Of a stretch of DNA of 64,000 nucleotides, positions 24,289 through 33,514 are shown piece by piece (the first letter of the stretch is position 1; each line of letters opens with the position of its first letter). Both the position numbers and the translations under genes were made by a program. Below the pieces are notes generated by a model. That model worked only from the letters and a program-made list of their open reading frames with translations, was not told the origin of the DNA and searched no databases. This DNA comes from Bacteroidetes bacterium MedPE-SWsnd-G1 (GTDB lineage Bacteria > Bacteroidota > Bacteroidia > Flavobacteriales > Flavobacteriaceae): NCBI GenBank assembly GCA_001874265.1, contig MPDD01000007.1:30734-94733 (forward strand). Direction: 5' to 3'.

Positions 24289-26763
24289 TTAAAAACGGAA
24301 ACCAAAGGAGCCTTTGATTCCAAAATTGTTAGCGTTAGGCATATCTCTATAACTTCCCCGCCAAATAAAGTCTAAACGAAACACTTTAAATATATTTTCA
24401 ATTCCTGCACTGTATTCAAAATAAACATCTTCTGGAGCCTGATAAATAACATCGGAAGCATTGATAGCAATGTTCTCATCGGATATACTTCCCCAAACCG
24501 ATTTGAATCCTACAACTTCCCTAAAGTTTAACTTTTTTAGAAAAGGAATTTTAGAGAAAAAGCGTCCGTTAAAATGATGCTCTAAGTGCACTGATGCATG
24601 AGTATCGGTAACAAAATCATAATAATCTAATAATGCGTAGGTATTCGGAATTACAAAATAGGATTGGTTTCCAGGCACAACACTTAATAAACCTAGCGGT
24701 ACTTCGCCAAATATTTTCCCAGTCTCAAAAGTGGTATATAACCTACCAAAACCTCCGACTAAAAAACGCTGATGGTAGTAAAATTGTAACTTATGATAAT
24801 CGAAATCCGAATCGAAAAGATTTGGAAGACCACGTGTGTAATTAACCAAAATCCTTGCGTAATCCTGATTAACGTCATTTCGCTCTACACCGTAACCGAT
24901 CGTTTCTCTTTTCGGTGTCAATTGCAAAGTAAAATCAAATTCTGCTTGTTTCACTTGAGATTGAGTATCTCCGTTTTCATCAAAATAATCAAGATTAAAT
25001 TCTGGTGATGCGGACTTTAAAGTCCTATATGAAATACCCGTTCTAAAGGTTACATTTTTCTTGGGTTCAGCCGTAACTAAAAAGTTAGATAAATTTATCG
25101 AGGTTAACTTATTAGAATCGCCTGTGGTAAAAAATGCGGATGAAGCAAAACTACGTCCCAAAATATCATTTGTCGTGGTTAAACTCACCCCAATTTGCTC
25201 CACATCTCTACGGTTACCACCACTTAAAATTATACGGTTCTTTTTATCAACCATCCACTTACCTGATAGTCCGTATTTAACCTGATCGTCCTTAAAACCA
25301 TAAGCCATATAACCTTGCAAACGCCAAGGCTCATTCCCACCAAAATAGGTTCTTCCACCTGCCCGAATTCGAAGCCCTTCAACATCATTCATTCCAAAAG
25401 TTGAGAATATCGGTCCAAAATCGAAATTATTGAATTCTACATAACCAGATCCTAAAATGGTAACAAGACTAGTAATTCGTTTAAATTTAGGAACAGTACT
25501 TAAAGTGTCTAACATTTTGTAAACACCTAATTCATCTTTATTTAGTTTCTCTTGTCTGTTTTCATCCCAATAAGTGTCATCACGTACATAAATACTTTCA
25601 TCATTTATATCCGCTTCAGTCTTATAGAAATCTTCTCCTTTATCTTCATTGAATCTATAATTCCGGTACATGGTGGTACGTTTCCCGTACATACCTTTCG
25701 ATTTTTCTTTCTTACCAATACTAAAATCAGAAAGCATAAAATCTTTTTTCAAAAGAAAAACAGAATCATTCAATACGTCATATTCTTGCTCTATATAAAT
25801 ATCTTTAATCCAATTAATATTTGCACTTTTATTAGCGTACATATTAATTTCTTTAACCGCGAATGTTGAATCATTTACCCAAAAATCACCTTTAAATGTA
25901 AGCTCACCCTTTCTACGAGGGTAATACACTATATTATAGCACCATTTATTATCTATATAGGCACTATCAGTTAATGCATAATTGTAGGTTAGTAAACCTG
26001 TTTTAGAAAGTGGACTTACAAAACTCTTGTCAAAAATTTTAATATAATTATCGTAGATATTATACTCTAAATACAAGTCTTTTATATAGGCTATTACATG
26101 TTGATTCGATTCAAATCCAGAATTTTTATTACCTACTAAATCTTCTCTTTTTCTTTTAGACTTGTTATTTCCGTAGGTCTTATATACAGCTTCATTAATA
26201 AATATTGGCAAATACGATTTACCCGTAACTCTTGAAGTATCTACATTATCAAAAATAAATTCCATCCCCTTATAAATCTTGCGTTGCATCATAACGCTAT
26301 CTATATTATTGAGGTCGAATTCTAATTTTTCATACTTCTCATATTCATATTGATCAAAAAGATTGGTTCCGTTTTGCCTTTTCTTTTCCCATATTTTTCT
26401 CAGAATTGCAACCGCTGGATTTCCTTTGTTTTTAATTCTTCCAGAATAAATGACCACCTCATCCAGTTCGTCACTATCTTCTTCTAAAACTATAGATAAA
26501 TTAAGGTCTCTATTTTTTACTGTTAATTGTTTCGTTTTATAACCAAGGAATGATACTTCAATCTCGGTGAAGGTTTCATCAGATTCTAAATAAAATCTTC
26601 CATCTTCGTCTGAAACGGTACCAACAGTAGAACCAACAAAAACAACATTGGCAAATGGAATACTTTCCCTATTTTCATCAACAACCACTCCCCCTATTTT
26701 TACTTGAGCAAAAATAGTAGTAGCGAATATTAGAAATAATATGGAAAACAGTTTCTTCTTCAT
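24289..26763 (-). CDS. DUF5686 / carboxypeptidase-like regulatory domain outer membrane protein
   Basis: The 824-residue protein begins with a signal peptide (ending near ATTIFAQ), followed by a carboxypeptidase-like beta-sandwich (about 20-108, VKIGGVVVDENRESIPFANVVF) and a long region with beta-barrel character, ending in GIKGSFGFRF, a typical outer-membrane C-terminus with final Phe. This matches the DUF5686 family of Bacteroidota, whose function is unknown. It stands alone between ppa and pdhB on the same strand. A -7 element is not obvious because the pdhB terminator is directly upstream. Confidence 0.8.
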   Translation of the reverse strand: MKKKLFSILFLIFATTIFAQVKIGGVVVDENRESIPFANVVFVGSTVGTVSDEDGRFYLESDETFTEIEVSFLGYKTKQLTVKNRDLNLSIVLEEDSDELDEVVIYSGRIKNKGNPAVAILRKIWEKKRQNGTNLFDQYEYEKYEKLEFDLNNIDSVMMQRKIYKGMEFIFDNVDTSRVTGKSYLPIFINEAVYKTYGNNKSKRKREDLVGNKNSGFESNQHVIAYIKDLYLEYNIYDNYIKIFDKSFVSPLSKTGLLTYNYALTDSAYIDNKWCYNIVYYPRRKGELTFKGDFWVNDSTFAVKEINMYANKSANINWIKDIYIEQEYDVLNDSVFLLKKDFMLSDFSIGKKEKSKGMYGKRTTMYRNYRFNEDKGEDFYKTEADINDESIYVRDDTYWDENRQEKLNKDELGVYKMLDTLSTVPKFKRITSLVTILGSGYVEFNNFDFGPIFSTFGMNDVEGLRIRAGGRTYFGGNEPWRLQGYMAYGFKDDQVKYGLSGKWMVDKKNRIILSGGNRRDVEQIGVSLTTTNDILGRSFASSAFFTTGDSNKLTSINLSNFLVTAEPKKNVTFRTGISYRTLKSASPEFNLDYFDENGDTQSQVKQAEFDFTLQLTPKRETIGYGVERNDVNQDYARILVNYTRGLPNLFDSDFDYHKLQFYYHQRFLVGGFGRLYTTFETGKIFGEVPLGLLSVVPGNQSYFVIPNTYALLDYYDFVTDTHASVHLEHHFNGRFFSKIPFLKKLNFREVVGFKSVWGSISDENIAINASDVIYQAPEDVYFEYSAGIENIFKVFRLDFIWRGSYRDMPNANNFGIKGSFGFRF

Positions 26764-26765
26764 AA

Positions 26766-26804
26766 ATAAAAAAACCTTTCAAAGACTATAGTTTGAAAGG
26801 TTTT
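26766..26804 (-). terminator. Terminator of pdhB
   Basis: AAAACCTTTCAAA (26771-26783) pairs with TTTGAAAGGTTTT (26792-26804), with a T-run on the minus strand. Confidence 0.85.
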
Positions 26805-26823
26805 AAACGAATTTTATACGTTA

Positions 26824-27804
26824 TTATTTTACGTACATCACTTCTTTAACCGCCTTTACAACATCTCCTGCATTTGGCAACCACTCTTCTAAAAGAACTG
26901 GTGAAAATGGTGCTGGAGTATCAGCAGTCGTTATTCTTTTTATTGGTGCATCTAAATAATCAAATGCATTCTCTTGAACTTGATATGTAATTTCAGAAGC
27001 TACACTAGCAAAAGGCCAAGCTTCTTCCAATACTACCAATCTATTTGTTTTTTTAACAGACTCGAAAATAGTAGCATGGTCCATTGGACGAACAGTTCTT
27101 AAATCGATGATTTCACAAGAAATTCCATCCTTTTCTAATTCATCTGCCGCTTTGTAAGCCTCTTTAATAATTTTACCAAAAGAAACAATAGTTACATCTG
27201 TTCCTTTTCTTTTAATATCTGCAACACCTAAAGGTAATATGTATTCTCCTTCTGGCACTTCTCCCTTATCTCCATACATTTGCTCAGACTCCATAAAAAT
27301 TACTGGATCGTCATCACGAATTGCAGCTTTTAACAAACCTTTTGCATCATATGGATTAGAAGGTACAACAACTTTTAATCCCGGTGTATTCGCAAACCAG
27401 TTTTCAAACGCTTGTGAATGCGTTGCTCCTAACTGACCTGCAGATGCTGTTGGTCCTCTAAAAACAATTGGACATGGAAATTGACCGCCACTCATTTGAC
27501 GAATCTTTGCTGCATTATTTATAATTTGATCAATACCAACTAATGCAAAGTTAAAGGTCATAAACTCTACAATTGGTCTATTACCTCCCATTGTAGACCC
27601 AACTGAAATACCTGCAAAACCAAGTTCAGCAATTGGAGCATCTATCACTCTTTTTTCCCCAAACTCATCTAACATTCCCTTAGAAGCCTTATATGCTCCA
27701 TTGTATTCTGCAACCTCTTCACCTATTAAAAAAATAGACTCATCTCTGCGCATTTCTTCGCTCATTGCTTCGCAAACTGCCTCTCTGAATTGTATTGTCT
27801 TCAT
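26824..27804 (-). CDS. pdhB: Pyruvate dehydrogenase E1 component, beta subunit
   Basis: The 326-residue protein is the beta subunit of the thiamine-diphosphate E1 enzyme that decarboxylates pyruvate for acetyl-CoA formation. Visible are FLIGEEVAEYNGAYKASKGML near 25, the conserved VIDAPIAELGFAG and EFMTFNFA, plus the transketolase C-terminal domain from about 195. The alpha subunit and E2 are not in the window, so the complex is encoded at separate loci. It is divergent from etfBA across a 269-base region with an 18-bp palindrome. Confidence 0.9.
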   Translation of the reverse strand: MKTIQFREAVCEAMSEEMRRDESIFLIGEEVAEYNGAYKASKGMLDEFGEKRVIDAPIAELGFAGISVGSTMGGNRPIVEFMTFNFALVGIDQIINNAAKIRQMSGGQFPCPIVFRGPTASAGQLGATHSQAFENWFANTPGLKVVVPSNPYDAKGLLKAAIRDDDPVIFMESEQMYGDKGEVPEGEYILPLGVADIKRKGTDVTIVSFGKIIKEAYKAADELEKDGISCEIIDLRTVRPMDHATIFESVKKTNRLVVLEEAWPFASVASEITYQVQENAFDYLDAPIKRITTADTPAPFSPVLLEEWLPNAGDVVKAVKEVMYVK

Positions 27805-27987
27805 TTACTATTAATTTGAGAACGCAAAAATAAAACATTTCAGACAATTTTGAAGTCTTTTTCATTTTAAAATATGACAATAATTTAGGCCATTTACTCC
27901 AACATTATCAATTCATATCCAATTTAATTCAAGTTAACTACCCTCATATAATAAGATAGTTAATACTCCATAATTTTATAATAATTT

Positions 27988-28005
27988 TACTATGCATGCA
28001 TAGTA
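27988..28005. promoter_or_regulatory. 18-bp perfect palindrome between pdhB and etfB
   Basis: TACTATGCATGCATAGTA is a perfect palindrome in a divergent intergenic region, 69 bases before etfB. It looks like a dimeric repressor operator; the regulator is unknown. Confidence 0.4.
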
Positions 28006-28073
28006 TTTTACAAAAAAATGTCATAACTTCGTACCGTTATAAATCCATTATATCAATTTTAAAAACTGTTTAA

Positions 28074-28820
28074 ATGAAAATATTAGTTTGTATAAGTCAC
28101 GTTCCAGACACGACTTCAAAAATAAACTTTACCGAAAATGACTCTAAATTCGACTCGAATGGAGTTCAATTTGTGATTAATCCGTATGATGAATTTGCAC
28201 TTACACGTGCCATGTGGTTTAAAGAAAAACAAGGCGCTAGTGTTACCGTTGTTAACGTAGGGAGTTCAGCAACAGAGCCTACTTTAAGAAAAGCCTTAGC
28301 TATTGGCGCAGATGACGCAATAAGGGTAAATGCTGAACCCTTGGATGGATTTTTTGTAGCCAAACAATTAGCTGAAGTTGCCAAAAATGGCAGTTATGAC
28401 TTAGTATTAGCCGGTAAAGAATCTATCGATTATAATGGCGGTATGGTTCCAGGTATGATGTCAGCAATACTAGACTGTAATTTTGTAACCGCCTGTGTTG
28501 GATTAGAAATTGAAGGATCTAGTGCTACAATTACAAGAGAAATAGATGGAGGTAAAGAAACACTTTCTGCAGATTTACCTTTAGTTATTGGTGGGCAAAA
28601 AGGATTGGTTGAAGAAAAAGACCTTAGAATTCCGAATATGAGAGGAATTATGATGGCTCGTAAAAAGCCTTTAAACATTGTTGAACCGGTTGATTTTGAA
28701 CCAACAACAACCACTGTTAGTTTTGAAAAACCTGAAGCCAAAGGTGCTTGCACAATGATAGACGCAGGGAATTTAGATGAACTTATTTCATTATTGCACA
28801 ACGAAGCTAAAGTAATTTAA
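28074..28820 (+). CDS. etfB: Electron transfer flavoprotein, beta subunit
   Basis: The 248-residue ETF beta subunit (MKILVCISHVPDTTSKINF) carries the adenylate/AMP-binding domain. The family signature is visible around IDYNGGMVPGMMSAILDCNFVT and in MRGIMMARKKPL. With EtfA it accepts electrons from acyl-CoA dehydrogenases and passes them to the quinone pool. The etfA gene follows after 78 bases. Confidence 0.94.
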   Translation: MKILVCISHVPDTTSKINFTENDSKFDSNGVQFVINPYDEFALTRAMWFKEKQGASVTVVNVGSSATEPTLRKALAIGADDAIRVNAEPLDGFFVAKQLAEVAKNGSYDLVLAGKESIDYNGGMVPGMMSAILDCNFVTACVGLEIEGSSATITREIDGGKETLSADLPLVIGGQKGLVEEKDLRIPNMRGIMMARKKPLNIVEPVDFEPTTTTVSFEKPEAKGACTMIDAGNLDELISLLHNEAKVI

Positions 28821-28898
28821 TCAATATCCAATCGAAAAGACTTTATCATTTAAAAGTAGATGAATGATTCAAAAGTTTAGGATTAAAAAATCAGAAAT

Positions 28899-29858
28899 AT
28901 GTCAGTTTTAGTATATGCCGAGTCATCGGAAGGAAAATATAAAAAAGTAGCTTTTGAAGCTACATCATACGGTAAACAAGTTGCAGATCAACTCGGAGTT
29001 GATTTACATGTTTTAACCATAGGTGGTGAAAACCCATCTGAACTTGGTGCTTATGGAGCATCAAATATTATATCAGTTAATAATGTGACAAATAATTCGG
29101 ATGCTAAAGTAGTTGCCAATGTAATTAAGGAAACTGCAAACAATAAAGGCGCAACTGTTATCATAATCGATTCAAGCGCTAATGGATTATCTATTACTCC
29201 GTTAGTTGCTGTTAATTTAAATGCAGGATTGGCTACAAATGTAGTTGCTGTTCCTTCTAGTACAACTCCTTTTGTTGTTAAAAGGAAGGCATTTTCTAAC
29301 AAAGCATTTAACAGTACCCAAATTTCATCTGATGTGAAAGTAATTGGTCTTGCTAAAAACTCATTCGGAATACTTGAAAACAAGGTAGAGGCATCTGTTG
29401 AATCATTTGATGCAACAATAATTTCAAGTGGAATAACTTCAACTTCTTTGGATAAATCCACCGGTACAGTAACAATTGCTGATGCAGAAACCGTAGTTTC
29501 AGGTGGACGTGGATTGAAAGGTCCGGAGAACTGGGGTATGATTGAAGAACTTGCCACGGTTTTAGGAGCAGCAACTGCTTGTTCTAAACCAGTATCGGAT
29601 TTGGGATGGAGACCACATAATGAACACGTTGGACAAACAGGAAAACCTGTATCATCTAATCTTTATATTGCCATTGGTATTTCAGGAGCGATTCAACATC
29701 TTGCTGGAATAAATGCATCAAAAGTTAAAGTTGTAATCAATACGGACCCTGAAGCTCCATTCTTTAAAGCTGCAGATTACGGTATCGTTGGAGACGCATT
29801 TGAGGTGGTTCCTAGCTTAATAGAAAAGTTAAAGGCTTTTAAAGCCCAAAACGCATAA
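28899..29858 (+). CDS. etfA: Electron transfer flavoprotein, alpha subunit
   Basis: This 319-residue protein has the N-terminal ETF domain (SVLVYAESSEGKYKKVAFEA) and the C-terminal FAD-binding domain from about residue 195, with GRGLKGPENW, VGQTGKPVSSNLYIAIGISGAIQH and INTDPEAPFFKAADYGIVGD. It carries the FAD of the ETF heterodimer. It is the second gene of the etfBA operon, which is closed by a terminator. Confidence 0.95.
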   Translation: MSVLVYAESSEGKYKKVAFEATSYGKQVADQLGVDLHVLTIGGENPSELGAYGASNIISVNNVTNNSDAKVVANVIKETANNKGATVIIIDSSANGLSITPLVAVNLNAGLATNVVAVPSSTTPFVVKRKAFSNKAFNSTQISSDVKVIGLAKNSFGILENKVEASVESFDATIISSGITSTSLDKSTGTVTIADAETVVSGGRGLKGPENWGMIEELATVLGAATACSKPVSDLGWRPHNEHVGQTGKPVSSNLYIAIGISGAIQHLAGINASKVKVVINTDPEAPFFKAADYGIVGDAFEVVPSLIEKLKAFKAQNA

Positions 29859-29882
29859 TTTTTGTAAATTGTGCCGCGAAGG

Positions 29883-29930
29883 CTGTCTAATTTTAGATTT
29901 TCTAAAGGTCTTGAATTAGACAGTTTTTTA
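29883..29930 (+). terminator. Terminator of etfBA
   Basis: CTGTCTAATT pairs with AATTAGACAG around a 21-base loop, followed by six T. Confidence 0.75.
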
Positions 29931-29962
29931 TTGCATTATGATTAACGAAAAAACGTTCCAAA

Positions 29963-30565
29963 TTGAGTTTAGTTAGATTAGATATAAAAGGAATTTCATA
30001 TAGCCAAACACAAAGTGGTGCATATGCCTTAGTATTGAGTGAGGTTGATGGATCGCGAACTCTTCCAATTGTAATTGGCGCTTTTGAAGCACAATCTATT
30101 GCAATTGCACTTGAAAAAGAAATAAAACCACCTAGACCTTTAACACACGATCTCTTTAAAAGTTTTGCTGACAGGTTTCATATTATTATTAAACAAGTTA
30201 TCATACATAAATTGGTAGATGGTGTTTTCTACTCTAGTTTAATCTGTGAAAGAGATGGTATAAAGGAAATTATAGATACTAGAACATCAGATGCTATTGC
30301 TTTGGCAACTCGTTTTGATGCACCAATATTCACCTATGAAAATATATTAGACAAAGCAGGTGTATATCTAAAATTAAAAGACGAAGAAGAAGTTGAAGAA
30401 GAAGAGTTGATTTTAGAAGATTTAATTCCTGAAACCATTGAAGAAACTTCATATTCTTCTGAAAGTTTAGAGTCGTTGAATCAAAAATTGTCGGAAGCTG
30501 TTACTAACGAAGACTACGAATTAGCTGCTAAAATTCGAGACGAAATAAATAAAAGAAATATCTAA
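29963..30565 (+). CDS. Bifunctional nuclease family protein (BFN/DUF151) with C-terminal UVR motif, TTG start
   Basis: The 200-residue protein has the BFN domain (about 1-130; GAYALVLSEVDGSRTLPIVIGAFEAQSIA is the family core in two pieces, and TSDAIALATRFDAPIF) and a C-terminal UVR/coiled helix motif (LNQKLSEAVTNEDYELAAKI, about 170-196) as in UvrB/ClpC. Relatives in plants and bacteria are reported to have nuclease activity. Family alignment puts the start at SLVRLDIKG, where the codon is TTG; the only nearby ATG (29938) is in another frame and stops at once. The gene is followed after 5 bases by the nucleoside transporter. Confidence 0.82.
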   Translation: MSLVRLDIKGISYSQTQSGAYALVLSEVDGSRTLPIVIGAFEAQSIAIALEKEIKPPRPLTHDLFKSFADRFHIIIKQVIIHKLVDGVFYSSLICERDGIKEIIDTRTSDAIALATRFDAPIFTYENILDKAGVYLKLKDEEEVEEEELILEDLIPETIEETSYSSESLESLNQKLSEAVTNEDYELAAKIRDEINKRNI

Positions 30566-30570
30566 CTTAT

Positions 30571-31968
30571 ATGAATAAAAAACTGCTTTTAACTATTGGT
30601 ATGCTCTTTAGTTTTATCGTAACAAATGCTCAAGATGCAGCCCAAGCAGGTATCATTCAAAGTCAAGGCATTTCGCTTTCTTCAGTTTTAAGAGGTGTAT
30701 TAGGAATGGTTTCCCTTATAGTTTTAGCCTTTCTTTTTAGTTCTAACAAAAGAGCCATTAATTGGAAAACAGTTGGAATTGGTCTTGGAATTCAGCTTTT
30801 TATTGCTATAGGTGTTCTAAAAGTTCCATTTATTCAGGTTATTTTCGAATCTATCGGTAAAATATTTGTTAAGGTTCTTGATTTTACGAGAGCTGGTAGT
30901 AAGTTTTTATTCGAAGGGTTAGTGGTAGATATGGATACGTTTGGATTCATTTTTGCATTTCAAGTCTTACCAACAATTTTATTCTTTTCCGCACTAACTT
31001 CCGTATTATTTTATTTAGGAGTAATTCAATGGGTAGTAAAGGCATTTGGTTGGTTATTATCTAAACTATTAAAAATTTCTGGCGCTGAAAGTTTAAGTGT
31101 TGCAGGAAATATATTCCTTGGTCAAACCGAGGCTCCCTTATTAATTAAGGCTTATTTAGAAAAAATGAATAAGTCTGAAATGCTATTGGTTATGATTGGC
31201 GGTATGGCAACAGTCGCTGGAGCGGTATTAGCAGCTTATATTGGATTTTTAGGAGGCGATGACCCGGTATTAAGGTTACAATATGCAAAGCATTTGCTAG
31301 CAGCCTCAGTTATGGCTGCACCTGGTGCAATTGTTATATCAAAAATTTTATACCCTCAAACAGAATCAATTGATACCGATGTAAAAGTATCTTCAGATAA
31401 AATTGGATCTAATATATTAGATGCGATTGCAAACGGAACAACGGAAGGATTAAAACTAGCTGTAAACGTGGGTGCCATGTTATTAGTATTTGTTGCTTTT
31501 ATTGCAATGATAAATTTTGGATTTGACAAAATAGGTCATTATACAGGAATTAATGATTGGGTAATTTCAAATACAAGTTATGATGGCTTGTCTTTAGAAT
31601 TAATTTTAGGTACCGTTTTTGCTCCTTTAATGTGGTTAATTGGCATTGCCAGTGAAGATATGATGATGATGGGGCAGTTATTAGGAATTAAACTTGCAGC
31701 AAGTGAATTTGTAGGGTATATACAATTAGCAGAATTAAAAGATGTGGCTAGTGCAACACATTTAACTTATAATAAGTCAATTATTATGGCTACCTATATG
31801 CTTTGTGGATTTGCAAATTTTGCATCTATAGGGATTCAGATAGGTGGAATTGGTTCTTTAGCTCCAGGACAGCGTAAAGTATTGTCAGAATTTGGAATGA
31901 AAGCATTAATTGGAGGTACTATTGCTTCACTAATGTCTGCCACAATTGCAGGAATGATTATCGGATAA
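30571..31968 (+). CDS. Concentrative nucleoside transporter (CNT/NupC family)
   Basis: The 465-residue membrane protein imports nucleosides with Na+ or H+. It contains the CNT core GAESLSVAGNIFLGQTEAPL in two parts, NGTTEGLKLAVNVGAMLLVFVAFIAM and LMCGFANFASIGIQIGGIGSLAPGQR-like sequence near the C-terminus. It has an N-terminal signal-peptide-like segment (MNKKLLLTIGMLFSFIVTNAQ) before the first core helix, which most NupC proteins lack. Downstream thyA and folA, and two nucleoside kinases in the window, fit a nucleotide salvage setting. Confidence 0.88.
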   Translation: MNKKLLLTIGMLFSFIVTNAQDAAQAGIIQSQGISLSSVLRGVLGMVSLIVLAFLFSSNKRAINWKTVGIGLGIQLFIAIGVLKVPFIQVIFESIGKIFVKVLDFTRAGSKFLFEGLVVDMDTFGFIFAFQVLPTILFFSALTSVLFYLGVIQWVVKAFGWLLSKLLKISGAESLSVAGNIFLGQTEAPLLIKAYLEKMNKSEMLLVMIGGMATVAGAVLAAYIGFLGGDDPVLRLQYAKHLLAASVMAAPGAIVISKILYPQTESIDTDVKVSSDKIGSNILDAIANGTTEGLKLAVNVGAMLLVFVAFIAMINFGFDKIGHYTGINDWVISNTSYDGLSLELILGTVFAPLMWLIGIASEDMMMMGQLLGIKLAASEFVGYIQLAELKDVASATHLTYNKSIIMATYMLCGFANFASIGIQIGGIGSLAPGQRKVLSEFGMKALIGGTIASLMSATIAGMIIG

Positions 31969-32136
31969 TTATTGATAAATTCTATTTTATCATCAATTCC
32001 AACGCACCAAACTTTCGTTAATAACTTTTAAAGAAATCAAAGATTTTAAGGAATCAACTCATTGGTTTTTAATTATTTTTAGCAACGAATTTTACGCAAA
32101 AAAATCTCTTATTTTTAATAGATATAAGACTCAAAT

Positions 32137-32961
32137 ATGAAACAATACTTAGACTTAATAAAGCACGTTCAAGAAAACGGTTTTGAAAAAACTGACAGAA
32201 CAGGAACAGGAACCAAAAGTGTTTTTGGTTATCAAATGCGTTTTAATTTGGAAGAAGGGTTTCCAATGGTTACAACTAAAAAATTACACTTAAAGTCTAT
32301 TATTCATGAATTATTGTGGTTTTTAAAAGGGGATACAAACATTGATTATCTTAAAGAGCATAATGTAAAAATTTGGGATGCTTGGGCAGATGAAAATGGA
32401 GATTTAGGTCCAGTTTATGGTCATCAGTGGAGAAATTGGAATAGCGATGGAATCGATCAAATTACCGAAGTCATCAATCAAATCAAAAATAATCCGGATA
32501 GTAGAAGAATGATTGTTTCTGCTTGGAACCCTAGTGTTTTACCAGATACTTCTGTTTCATTTTCTGAAAATGTTGCAAATAACAAGGCTGCTCTGCCTCC
32601 ATGTCATGCATTTTTTCAATTTTATGTAGCTGATGGCAAATTATCTTGTCAGTTGTATCAGCGCAGTGCAGATATATTTTTAGGCGTTCCTTTTAACATT
32701 GCTTCGTACGCATTATTGGTAATGATGATGGCGCAGGTCTGTGGTTTAGGCTACGGAGATTTTGTACACACCTTTGGCGATGCTCACATATATAACAATC
32801 ATCAAGAACAAATAGATTTACAGTTATCTAGAGACCCAAAACCACTACCTACAATGAAATTGAACCCTGAGATTACAGATATATTCGATTTTAAATTTGA
32901 AGATTTTGAATTGGTAAATTACAATCCTCACCCAACAATTAGAGGTAAGGTTTCGGTTTAA
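32137..32961 (+). CDS. thyA: Thymidylate synthase
   Basis: ThyA methylates dUMP to dTMP using methylenetetrahydrofolate. The 274-residue protein contains [12 protein letters not shown] near 20, the active-site Cys in [32 protein letters not shown] and the C-terminal [12 protein letters not shown]. Between NPSVLPD and ALPPCH there is an insertion of about ten residues relative to the E. coli enzyme. The dihydrofolate produced is recycled by DHFR, whose gene follows after 9 bases. Confidence 0.97.
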   Translation: MKQYLDLIKHVQENGFEKTDRTGTGTKSVFGYQMRFNLEEGFPMVTTKKLHLKSIIHELLWFLKGDTNIDYLKEHNVKIWDAWADENGDLGPVYGHQWRNWNSDGIDQITEVINQIKNNPDSRRMIVSAWNPSVLPDTSVSFSENVANNKAALPPCHAFFQFYVADGKLSCQLYQRSADIFLGVPFNIASYALLVMMMAQVCGLGYGDFVHTFGDAHIYNNHQEQIDLQLSRDPKPLPTMKLNPEITDIFDFKFEDFELVNYNPHPTIRGKVSV

Positions 32962-32970
32962 ATTATTGAT

Positions 32971-33480
32971 ATGAACAATTCAAATCAAGTGGTTACAATA
33001 ATTGCCGCCATTGCAGAAAACAATGCCTTAGGAAAAGATAATGATCTAATTTGGCATTTACCAGCCGACTTAAAACGCTTTAAAAAAACAACTTCTGGTC
33101 ACCATATCATTATGGGTAGAAACACTTTTGAATCTATTGGTAAACCTCTACCAAATAGAACAACGGTTATAATTACTCGAAATAAAAATTACACTTCTGC
33201 TGGCTGTGTAATTGTTGATAGCTTAGATAAAGCATTAGAAGTTGCAAAAGAGGATGAATCTCCTTTTATAATTGGTGGTGCACAAATATATGAACAAGCC
33301 ATTAATTTAGTAGATCAATTAGATATTACTGAAGTACATCATAAATTTGAAGCAGATGTATTCTTTCCAGAAATAGACATGAGTATTTGGAAAGAAGTAA
33401 AAAGAGACCACTTTAAAAAAGACGAAAAAAACAATTTTGATTATAGTTTTGTTTCATACATAAAAAAAGAGGTGAGTTAA
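32971..33480 (+). CDS. folA: Dihydrofolate reductase
   Basis: This 169-residue enzyme reduces dihydrofolate with NADPH. It shows IAAIAENNALGKDNDLIWHLPADLKRFK in the N-terminal part, HHIIMGRNTFESIGKPLPNR and FIIGGAQIYEQAI. It is cotranscribed with thyA, which creates its substrate. The terminator stem begins within its last codons. Confidence 0.96.
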   Translation: MNNSNQVVTIIAAIAENNALGKDNDLIWHLPADLKRFKKTTSGHHIIMGRNTFESIGKPLPNRTTVIITRNKNYTSAGCVIVDSLDKALEVAKEDESPFIIGGAQIYEQAINLVDQLDITEVHHKFEADVFFPEIDMSIWKEVKRDHFKKDEKNNFDYSFVSYIKKEVS

Positions 33481-33495
33481 ACACTCACCTCTTTT
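33464..33495. terminator. Bidirectional terminator after folA
   Basis: AGAGGTGAGT (33468-33477) pairs with ACTCACCTCT (33483-33492); the stem overlaps the folA stop codon and has T/A runs on both sides, serving the converging gene too. Confidence 0.88.
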
Positions 33496-33514
33496 ACCAT
33501 GTTATTCTAAAAAA

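Noticed and set aside
29938..29976. ATG start for the BFN gene at 29938
   Set aside because: The frame is different and reaches a stop codon within a few codons; alignment supports the TTG at 29963.
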